DNA from: DATARH01 sp963773625
Lineage (GTDB): Bacteria > Pseudomonadota > Alphaproteobacteria > ATCC43930 > CGMCC-115725
Direction: 5' to 3'
Length of the DNA stretch: 64,000 bases
NCBI GenBank assembly: GCA_963773625.1
Contig: CAVZCJ010000019.1
Coordinates: forward strand, 1 to 64,000
Part shown: positions 26,850-34,227 of the stretch, in pieces
How positions within the stretch are numbered: the stretch's first letter is position 1
How the letters are laid out: every line of letters begins with the position of its first letter
Made by a program: the position numbers and the translations under genes
The notes under the pieces: model-generated
Told to the model about the DNA's origin: nothing
The model's input: only the letters and a program-made list of their open reading frames with translations
Database searches by the model: none

Positions 26850-27944
26850 TCAAAGCGGCGCAACCTCGGCTCCGGCGCACCAGATGCGGCGGATCGACCG
26901 GGTGGCCTTGATGTCCTGCAGCGGGTCCCCGTCGATGAGCACCAGGTCGGCCCGGCGCCCCGGTTCGATCACGCCGCGGTCACCGAGCCCGAAGTAGCGG
27001 GCGGGCCGCGAGGTGGCGCTGCGCAGCGCGTCCACCGTGCTCAGCCCGGCGTCCACGAGGAGCTCGAGCTCGTGGTGGAGACTGCTGCCGTGGCTGATCG
27101 CCGCGGGCACGCCGGGGGCGGCGTTAGCGTCGGTGCCGGCCAGGATCGGCACGCCGGCGCGGTACATAACGGCGACGCTCTGCCGGGCCGCGGCATAGTC
27201 GGCCCCCGGCGGGGCGGACTGCTCCACGACGCCCTCCATCATCGCGAGCGTCGGGATGATGATGCGGCCGTCCGCGGCCGCGCAGGCCGCGGCGGTGTCG
27301 TCAAGCGCCTTGTCCAGCGGCACGTGGGTCAGCACGCTGACCCGGGCCCGCTGCGCCATCTCGACCGCCTCATACGACGCGGCGTGGGCCACGCTGAGCT
27401 TGGCGAACTCGCGGGCCGCGGCGGCCAGCGCGTCCAGCGTGGCCTGGTCGTGGCTGGGGCCAGGATTCCCGACGATGATCTTGATGTAATCAGAGCCCTC
27501 GGCGACCCGGTCGGCCACGAACTGCCGCGCCTGATCCGCGCCGGTGACCAGGCCCCGGGGGCCGATGACGGGAATGCGGGCATGCAGGCTGCCCGGCGCG
27601 ATGGCCGAGGTGCCCGCGCTGCGGATGTCGGTGAGCCCGGCGGCCCCGCGCAGCGAGTCGACCAGTTCGGGCGGCGCGGTGCCCATGTCGAGCGCGGTGG
27701 TCACTCCGAACCCGCTCAGCAGCACGAGCGAGTGCCGGCTGTGCAGGTGGACGTGCGCGTCGATGAGCCCGGGGAGCAGCACCCCGCCGCCGCCGTCGAT
27801 GATCTTGGCACCGCCGGCGTCGGAGCCGATGCGGTCTCCCTCGATGACGACCGTGCCCAGCGGCAGCAGCTGCCGGCCGTCGAACGCGCGGACGTTCGTC
27901 ACGGCGGTCCTCGGCCGGGCGGCGGCCCGTTCCGTGCTGCCCAT
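26850..27944 (-). CDS. amidohydrolase (imidazolonepropionase/prolidase-like)
   Basis: Metal-dependent amidohydrolase, 364 residues. All expected ligands are visible: HxH in GLIDAHVHLH, Lys in DYIKIIVG, His in SVAHAASY, His in LTHVPLD and Asp in LAGTDAN. GAGGAG lies six bases before the ATG at 27944, better spaced than the in-frame ATG at 27950. It sits between the hydroxylase and FAH genes of the catabolic operon and may hydrolyse an amide or lactone intermediate. Substrate unknown. Confidence 0.85.
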   Translation of the reverse strand: MGSTERAAARPRTAVTNVRAFDGRQLLPLGTVVIEGDRIGSDAGGAKIIDGGGGVLLPGLIDAHVHLHSRHSLVLLSGFGVTTALDMGTAPPELVDSLRGAAGLTDIRSAGTSAIAPGSLHARIPVIGPRGLVTGADQARQFVADRVAEGSDYIKIIVGNPGPSHDQATLDALAAAAREFAKLSVAHAASYEAVEMAQRARVSVLTHVPLDKALDDTAAACAAADGRIIIPTLAMMEGVVEQSAPPGADYAAARQSVAVMYRAGVPILAGTDANAAPGVPAAISHGSSLHHELELLVDAGLSTVDALRSATSRPARYFGLGDRGVIEPGRRADLVLIDGDPLQDIKATRSIRRIWCAGAEVAPL

Positions 27945-27968
27945 GGGCATCTCCTCGGTTCGTCTTCT

Positions 27969-29571
27969 TTATACGCCCGATATGCCCGCGCGCACCGGCC
28001 TGAGTCCTACCGCCGTCTCGATATCGAGGCTGGCCGGGTCGGCGGCCCGCCAGGCGATGTGCTGGTCGGGCCGGACGAGCAGGAACTCCGCAGGCCAAGG
28101 GTAATCCGGCGGCGAATCGGTGAGCGTGAGCGGGATGCCGTGGCGGCGGGCGCGGGCGGCCAGGTCCGCGACCCGGGGATGGCCGGCCAGCGCGGGGCCG
28201 ACCAGCGTGAACCCGGACCCCAGCCGGTCATAGAGCGAGGATCCGTCCGGCAGCCAGGCGTGCGGCAGGCGGGCGCCCGGCTCGGTGCCCGGGGTGTAAC
28301 GGCTCACGTCGTCAGCGCCCGGCTCGGTGCCCGGGGCGTAACGGCTGGCGTCGCCGACGGGCGTGGGCCGGCTGGATGACCGGCGAGCCGGCGTAGCTGT
28401 AGCCGAGGACGAGCCCCAGGCTGTGGAACTCGGCTCGCTTGGCGCGCTGGATTTGCGCCGCGTCCCGGGGCAGCACGTCGGCCAGCGCGCGCATGTTGGA
28501 CGCCGCGCTGGCCACGGTCTGCTCGACCACGGCGCGGCGCTCCGGCTCGTAGCTCGCCAGCAGTTCGGCGGCGCCCCAGCCCTGCTCGACGGCGGCGATC
28601 TTCCAGGCGATGTTGACCGCGTCCCCGACGCAGGTGTTGAACCCGTGGCCGCCCCACGGCGGGTTCACGTGCGCGCTCTCGCCGACCAGGAACACCCGCC
28701 GGTCCCGGAACGTGTCGGCGACCAGCATCCGGGCCGTCCACGGATCGGTGGCGAGCAGCCGGTGCTCAACCGGGGCGCCGACCAGGCCGGTGATCAGCTC
28801 GGCGGCGTGCGCCGCCCCGTAGTCCGCCTCGATGCCCGGCAGGATCGCCCACCAGATGCCGTCCAGGTCCAGCCGGCCGATCACGCCCGTGACGGCCGCG
28901 CCGACCACCCAGTACTGCACGGCGGCCCCGAGGGCGGTGTCCAGGGCGGGCGCGCTGAACACCATGTTGAAGTTGGGGCGAGGATCGCAGCGGCCGGCGT
29001 AGCGCGCCCCGGCCTGCTCGCGCACCACGCCGCCCGCGCCGTCGCAGCCGAGCACGTAGCGCGCGGTGATCTCGTAGCCGTCACCCTGCCCGTCCTGGAC
29101 GGCGACGGTGACGCCGTCGGCGTCCTGGGTCAGGGTCGTCGCGCGGTGGCCTAGCCGCAGCTCGACGCCAGGGCGGTGGCGCAGGTGGGTGCGCAGCACC
29201 TCTTCCACTACCGGCTGCGGCACCTGCTGGCCGGACTCGGCGAACCGGTCGTCGCGCCCGGCCGTCAGCCCGAACGCGGGCTCGAAGTCGGTGATCCGGC
29301 GGCCGGACAGGGACTCGCAGAACGTCACGCGCTGCGACCAGGCCACCGGCAGCGGCGCGGCCTCGCGCAGCGCGTCCGCCGCGCCCCAGCGGCGCAGGTA
29401 CTCCATCGTCCGGATGCTGGTGGTCTTGGCCCGCGGCCGGCGGTGCGAGACCGCGGCCCGCGGCTCGAGCACCACGCAGCCGATGCCGTGCAGGCTGAGC
29501 TCGGCCGCGGCCGCCAGGCCGGCCGGGCCGCCGCCCACCACAAGCACGGCGGTGCCCGGCATCGCAGTCAC
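27969..29571 (-). CDS. FAD-dependent aromatic hydroxylase (PheA/TfdB type), frameshifted
   Basis: Class A flavoprotein monooxygenase. GGGPAGLAAAAELSLHG is the dinucleotide-binding start, YVLGCDGAGGVVR the DG motif, and FLVGESAHVNPPWGGHGFN the FAD-ribityl motif. A one-base shift near 28350-28370 separates this part from the C-terminal thioredoxin-like domain (ARLPHAWLPDGSSLYDRLG to 27969). The GTG at 29571 has GGGGAG ten bases upstream and is preferred to the ATG at 29562. First gene of the minus-strand catabolic operon; it should add the hydroxyl group before ring cleavage. Confidence 0.8.
28273..28356. repeat. 42-bp tandem duplication within the hydroxylase gene
   Basis: The block beginning GCGCCCGGCTCGGTGCCC occurs at 28273 and again at 28315. 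It encodes SRYxPGTEPGA twice. The length is a multiple of three, so the duplication itself is in frame; the frameshift lies just beyond it. Confidence 0.75.
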
Positions 29572-29824
29572 GAGATGAATACTCCCCTGCGGGCAGGCCG
29601 CTGTACAGAGGCCGTCCCGGCCGGGCGGCCGTCCGCCCGCGCGCCCGCCGTAACGGCTGAGCTCTCTTTCCTGGGGCCGAACGAGCGGTGGCTCACCGCC
29701 CCGGCCGGGTGGCGGGTACCGGGGGCAGGCACCGGGGACCGTTCGGCCTAAAGGGTTTGATGGAATGTTTGCGCGCTCGCGATTGTCGATACCCCTACAG
29801 GTATCCAACGCGAGGAGGCAGACG

Positions 29825-30202
29825 ATGGCGACGGTCGAGCTGACGGCCGAAAACTTCAACTCGACGGTAGGCGGCGACGGTCTCGTCCTCGTCGACTTCT
29901 GGGCCGAGTGGTGCGGGCCGTGCCGGATGTTCGGGCCGATCTTCGAGGGGGCCTCCGAGCGGCACGCCGACGCGGTGTTCGGCAAGGTCGACACCGAGGC
30001 CCAGCCGGAGCTCGCCGCTACCTTCAACATCTCGTCCATCCCGACGCTGATGATCATCCGCGACAACGTCGTGCTCTACCAGCAGCCGGGTGCGCTGCCC
30101 GAGGCCGCTCTGGAGCAGCTGATCACCAAGGCGGCGGAGCTCGACATGGACGAGGTCCGCGCCAGCCTGGCCGCGCCGTCAGGCGCGCCCGCCGAGGCCT
30201 AG
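29825..30202 (+). CDS. trxA: thioredoxin
   Basis: 125 residues with the redox motif WCGPC (Cys30, Cys33) and the cis-Pro loop SSIPTLMII. The C-terminal extension is Ala-rich. GAGGAGGCAGACG precedes the ATG at 29825; an upstream in-frame codon at 29765 lacks a good site. It is divergent from the catabolic operon across 250 bases and converges on the ABC exporter with an 11-base gap. General cytoplasmic disulfide reductase. Confidence 0.9.
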   Translation: MATVELTAENFNSTVGGDGLVLVDFWAEWCGPCRMFGPIFEGASERHADAVFGKVDTEAQPELAATFNISSIPTLMIIRDNVVLYQQPGALPEAALEQLITKAAELDMDEVRASLAAPSGAPAEA

Positions 30203-30213
30203 GCTCCTCCTTC

Positions 30214-31104
30214 CTAGGAGAGCACGCGGCGGCGGAAGTTGCGCAGGCCGATGGCCAGGAACAGCACCGCGAACCCGGCCACGACCGGGTAGATGACGTA
30301 CAGGTGCATGTGCGGGGCATCGGTGAAGGCGGCCCGCATGCCCTCATTCACGTAGATCAGCGGGTTGACCAGCACGATCGTCTGCAGCCAGGGCCAGCCG
30401 CCCACGGTGACCGGCGCGAGCTTGGTCCAGGAGTAGTACGTCCCGCCCAGGAACGTGATCGGCAAGATGATGAAGCCGAACATCAGGCCGATGTTCCTCG
30501 GCTCGAAGCTGGTGCCGAGCAGGAGCCCGAGCCCGGCCATGGCGATGCAGGCCAGCGGCACGAACGTCACGATGATCCACCAGTGCAGGTTCAGGTGGGC
30601 CTCCACCCCGGGCGCGTGCACGACCGAGGCGATCGGCAGCACGATGGCCGCCGACAGCAGGCCCTGGGCCGCCCCGGCCAGGACCTTCGCCATGGCCACC
30701 AGCCAGATCGGGCACGGGGCCTGCACCCGGTCCTCGATCTCGCGGGTGAAGCCGAACTCCTGGGCCATGGCCAGCGCGATGGACTGCACGCCCTGGAACA
30801 TGACCGAGATCCCGACCACGCCCGGCACCAGGATGGTGGCGAAGGCCGACTGCTCGGCCGTCCCGTGGCCGCCGATGCCCTGCCCGATCTTCGGGAACAC
30901 GTACAGGAAGACGAAGCAGAGCAGGAACGGCTGGATGAGCGTGCGCAGCACGAACTCCCAGATGTGCTTGCGCAGCACGACCACGTCCCGCAGCAGCAGG
31001 GCGCCGAGCGCGGTCCAGCTCGCGGCGGCGACCGAGCGGGTGGGACCGCCGCCGATTCTCCTAGCCGGAGCCTGCCCCGTAGCTGACTCGGTTGTCGTCG
31101 CCAT
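30214..31104 (-). CDS. ABC-2 type permease (DrrB-like)
   Basis: 296 residues with six predicted helices (VVVLRKHIWEFVLRTLIQPF before the first; LLCFVFLYVFPKI; LFGFIILPITF-like region; FAVLFLAIGLRNF last). LGGTYYSWTKL and PLIYVNEGMRAA are characteristic of the DrrB/NodJ family. It forms the membrane part of an exporter with the ATPase encoded upstream. Its ATG overlaps the ATPase stop (TGATG), so the two are coupled. Confidence 0.85.
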   Translation of the reverse strand: MATTTESATGQAPARRIGGGPTRSVAAASWTALGALLLRDVVVLRKHIWEFVLRTLIQPFLLCFVFLYVFPKIGQGIGGHGTAEQSAFATILVPGVVGISVMFQGVQSIALAMAQEFGFTREIEDRVQAPCPIWLVAMAKVLAGAAQGLLSAAIVLPIASVVHAPGVEAHLNLHWWIIVTFVPLACIAMAGLGLLLGTSFEPRNIGLMFGFIILPITFLGGTYYSWTKLAPVTVGGWPWLQTIVLVNPLIYVNEGMRAAFTDAPHMHLYVIYPVVAGFAVLFLAIGLRNFRRRVLS

Positions 31105-32105
31105 CAGTCCCGTAGTTCCTTCCCGGTCAAGCTGATGAACACGGTCTCCAGGGTGGGCTCGGCGATCGACACGTCGACGAGTTCGAAGCCGCCGCCCTCG
31201 GCGGCCAGCACGATGCGCGGGACCAGCCGGTCGCCGTCCCGCATGTGCAGCTCCAGCTTGCCGTCGGCGATGCGGGTCCGGGTGACGCCGTCGACGTCCT
31301 TGGTCAGCAGGTCCGGCGAGTTCGGCGATGTCGCCGGTAGTGCGCACGGTGACGATGGTGTCGGCGCCGGTGCCCTGCTTGAGCGCGGCCGGGGTGTCCA
31401 GCGCCAGGATGCGGCCGTGGTCCATGATCGCGACCCGGTCGCAGAGCTTGTCGGCTTCTTCCATGTAGTGCGTGGTGAGCAGGATCGTCTGGCCTTCGTT
31501 GTGCAGCTCGCCGAGCAGGTCCCACAGCGCCAGGCGGCTTTGCGGGTCCAGGCCCGCGGTCGGCTCGTCCAGGAACAGCACCGAGGGGCGGTGGAAGATG
31601 GCCCGCGCCACCATGAGCCGCTGGGCCATGCCGCCGGACAGCGCGTACACCGACGCCTTGGCCCACTTGGACAGCTGGAACTGCTCGAGCAGGTCGTCGG
31701 CGATCTTCCTGGACTGGCTGGCCTTGATGCCGAACAGCCGGCCGTGGAAGTACAGGTTCTCCCACACGGTGAGCTGGCGGTCCAGGGTGTTCTGCTGGGA
31801 GACGATCCCGGTCAGCTGCTTGGCCAGCGCCGGGTGCGCCGCGACGTCGATGCCCGCGATGAAGGCCCGGCCGCCGGTCGGGACGACGCGGGTGGTGAGC
31901 ATGCCCGCGGTCGTGGTCTTGCCCGCGCCGTTCGGGCCGAGCAGCCCGAAGATCTCGCCGGTCTCTCACGTCCAGGTTGAGCTGGTCCACGGCGGCGAAG
32001 TCCGCGCCCGGATAGACCTTGGTCAGGTCCTCGGTGTGGATGACCGCGCCGGGCTCGCCGGCCTGCGCTGGTTTGCTGCCGGCGGCTGGCTTCTGCGGTG
32101 CTCAT
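31104..32105 (-). CDS. ABC transporter ATPase (DrrA-like), several frameshifts
   Basis: The pieces assemble into a full drug-exporter ATPase. N-terminus: VIHTEDLTKVYPGADF. Then, after one extra base near 31968, GLLGPNGAGKTTTAGML (Walker A). The Q-loop region is SQQNTLDRQLTVWENL, the signature SGGMAQRLMVARA, Walker B VLFLDEPTAGLD and the H-loop LLTTHYMEEAD. Another shift near 31325 precedes the C-terminal part ending LTGKELRD. A third probably lies right after the ATG at 32105. Without these indels it is intact, so sequencing errors are likely. Confidence 0.8.
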
Positions 32106-32131
32106 AGTGCCACAGCCTATGCTTCGGGCAG

Positions 32132-32803
32132 TTACCTGCGGGCGGCGGCCAGCGCGGCGCGGATCTTCCCGGCGCTGGCGGGCGTTCCGGCCGGGTCGGC
32201 GAAGTCGCCGTAGGGGGCCCCGTACGCCGGGCTACCCGGTTCCTGGCGCCAGCTTTCGGCCAGCGAGCCCGCGTCCACGGCGTCGTAGCCGATCGAGTCG
32301 AGGAACTCGGCCACCACCGCCTTGGCCTTCTCGTCGTCGCCCGCGATGGGCAGCGCGCTGCGGTCGGCGGCGCCGTGCGGGCGGGCCAGCGAGGCCAGGT
32401 GCCGGAAGTAGATGTTGTTGAAGACCTTGACGACGTGCGCTTCCTTCAGGTGCTGCTGCAGGAGGCCACTGCTGGTGAGCTCGCCCTCGTCGAGTACCGC
32501 GATCTGGCCGTCGCGCTGGGGGTAGTAGTTGCCGGTGTCCATCACGACCTTGCCTTTCAGTGGCTCGGCGGGAACGCTCTGCGATGCCCCGAACGGGATC
32601 GAGACGACGACGATGTCGCCTGCCTCGGCGGCCTGCTCGGACGTCGCGGCGCGGGCCTGCGGGCCGAGTTCCGTTACGAGATCGGTTAGCGTTTCCGGGC
32701 CGCGAGAGTTGCTCAGCACGACCTGGTGGCCGGCCGCCACGCTGAGCCTGGCGACCGTGCCACCGATCATGCCGCTGCCGATGAAACCCACTGTTGTTGT
32801 CAT
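32132..32803 (-). CDS. NADPH-dependent F420 reductase-like oxidoreductase
   Basis: 223 residues. The Rossmann start VGFIGSGMIGGTVARLSVAAG (residues 5-25) and the segment LSNSRGPETL for NADPH phosphate binding fit the F420_oxidored family. SIPFGA and VKVFNNIYFRHL follow at family positions. Relatives reduce F420 or unknown substrates with NADPH; F420 is typical of actinomycetes. It lies 27 bases upstream of the ABC ATPase on the same strand and may be co-transcribed with it. Confidence 0.75.
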   Translation of the reverse strand: MTTTVGFIGSGMIGGTVARLSVAAGHQVVLSNSRGPETLTDLVTELGPQARAATSEQAAEAGDIVVVSIPFGASQSVPAEPLKGKVVMDTGNYYPQRDGQIAVLDEGELTSSGLLQQHLKEAHVVKVFNNIYFRHLASLARPHGAADRSALPIAGDDEKAKAVVAEFLDSIGYDAVDAGSLAESWRQEPGSPAYGAPYGDFADPAGTPASAGKIRAALAAARR

Positions 32804-32831
32804 GCCCGCGCTAACCCGGGCGGCGCGCCGG

Positions 32832-33838
32832 TCATTCCGTGGCCATGAGCTCGCCCGCCAGTTCGTCGACGGTGGCGAGTTCGGCGGCCGCGGCGCTCTC
32901 GGTCGGTTCGTCGCGGTCGTGTGGGCGTCGTTGCGTGCGTGGGACGCGGCCGTTGGTGGTGGCGGTCGCGCGCGGGCGCAGGGTCAGGTAGCTGACGGCG
33001 ACGCCGGCCGCGAGCAGGACGATGGTGACGAGCAACCCGGTGTGGTAGCCGTCCACGAACGCGTGCACGGGGTCCGCGCCGGCCCGGAGCGCGGCGGCCC
33101 GCCGGGTCCCCAGGACCGCGCCGATCACCGTGATCCCGAGCAGCCCTGCGACCTCCCGTGAGGCGTTGAGCAGCGCGGACGCGACACCGGACCGGTCCGC
33201 GGGGATGGCGTGCATGACCGCGTTGGTCAGCGGCACGTTCATTAGCCCGGCTCCGGCGCCGAACAGCATGAACCCGGGCAGCAGGCTGTCGTAGCTCACC
33301 TGCAGGCCGAGGCGGGCGAACAGGGACAGGCCGATGACCATCAGCAGCATCCCGGCGGCCACCGTCCGGTGCGCTCCGGCCAGGGCCTCGACCCGCGGGG
33401 CGACGACCGCGAACACCGCGACGCACAGGGCCATCGGCACGAACGCCAGGCCGGCCTTGGTCGGCGAGAAGCCGAGGGTCTGCTGCAGGTACAGCGAGGT
33501 GAAGAAGTAGATGCCGAGGATCCCGAAGGCCCAGATCATCATGGTGCCGGTGCCGCCGCTGAACTCGCGGCGCCGGAACATCGCCAGGTCCACCATCGGG
33601 TTCTTGGTACGGGCCTCGATGGCCAGGAAGGTCACGGCCGCCGCGGCGGCCAGCGTGAAGGCCCCGATGATCATCGGCGTGGTCCACCCCTTGGTGCCGC
33701 CCTCGATCAGTGCATAGGTCAGCGCGAACAAGGCCAGCGCCGAGGTGACCAGGCCGGGCAAGTCGAGCTGCCGGGCGGCTTGTCCGGCCCGGGACTCGCC
33801 CACGTAGAGCAGGGCCATGGCGAAGGTGATCATGTGGC
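32832..33838 (-). CDS. MFS drug exporter, C-terminal half only, cut at the contig junction
   Basis: Encodes the last seven or eight helices of a 14-TM DHA2 permease, from ITFAMALLYVGESR through a final tail TVDELAGELMATE. In the intact relative at 10944-12449 this point follows WRWIFFINVPI, so about 180 residues (TM1-6 and motif A) are missing. Homology ends at about 33,838 where the base composition changes. Longer frames beyond that point are nonsense. Truncated by the junction, not by a stop. Confidence 0.85.
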
Positions 33839-33874
33839 ATGGAGACGTCGATGAAGGAAAAGATCCAGTAGAAG
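33838..33874. other. junction between actinomycete-like and alphaproteobacterium-like DNA
   Basis: Left of here GC is about 70 percent and genes are actinomycete. The next 180 bases are close to 51 percent GC, and beyond lie alphaproteobacterial genes. No insertion sequence, tRNA or attachment site is visible at the point. Confidence 0.7.
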
Positions 33875-34025
33875 ATGGTTGAGCGAAGGCAGACGTACAG
33901 AACATTGGATAAGAGCATTCGAGAGGTGGCCTTCGCCGCAGAGCTGCCGAAAGCCGACTTTCGTGAGCGTGTCCAATGCGATTTCGTCCTCTTGAACGGT
34001 GACCATTAAGCATTGCTCAACCATC
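33874..34025. repeat. 11-bp inverted repeat pair enclosing 130 bases
   Basis: GATGGTTGAGC (33874-33884) is the exact complement of GCTCAACCATC (34015-34025). The enclosed DNA is lower in GC than both flanks and sits directly beside the junction. Confidence 0.5.
33875..34009 (+). CDS. possible small protein of 44 residues
   Basis: Starts at an ATG with GGAAAAG thirteen bases upstream and reads MVERRQTYRTLDKSIREVAF, then AAELPKADFRERVQCDF, ending at TAA 34007-34009. The composition is protein-like, but no family is recognised and the start lies within one arm of the inverted repeat. Could be a fragment of a larger gene. Confidence 0.3.
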   Translation: MVERRQTYRTLDKSIREVAFAAELPKADFRERVQCDFVLLNGDH

Positions 34026-34227
34026 AGATGCCATCATTCGCAGGGGGTGGCGTAGGTCAGCACGGTCGGTCGCAATGGCTTGTTCTATTGCGCAGACCCT
34101 GCCGCCGGGAGCAGGGCGCAATGGGCGAGACGCGGGTGATTTACCGATTTTGCCGCAAGCTCGCGCTGCCGATCGATCCCCGCGCCACCGTCCAATCCGC
34201 GGCCGATCCGGCGCCGGGGGGATTGTC

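Noticed and set aside
33830..34024. Minus-strand frame reading FYWIFSFIDVS just past the cut MFS gene, resembling the WRWIFFINVPI motif
   Set aside because: The resemblance is short, out of frame with the transporter by one base, and lies in lower-GC DNA; a chance match at the junction seems likelier than a decayed MFS segment, though it is worth checking with reads.
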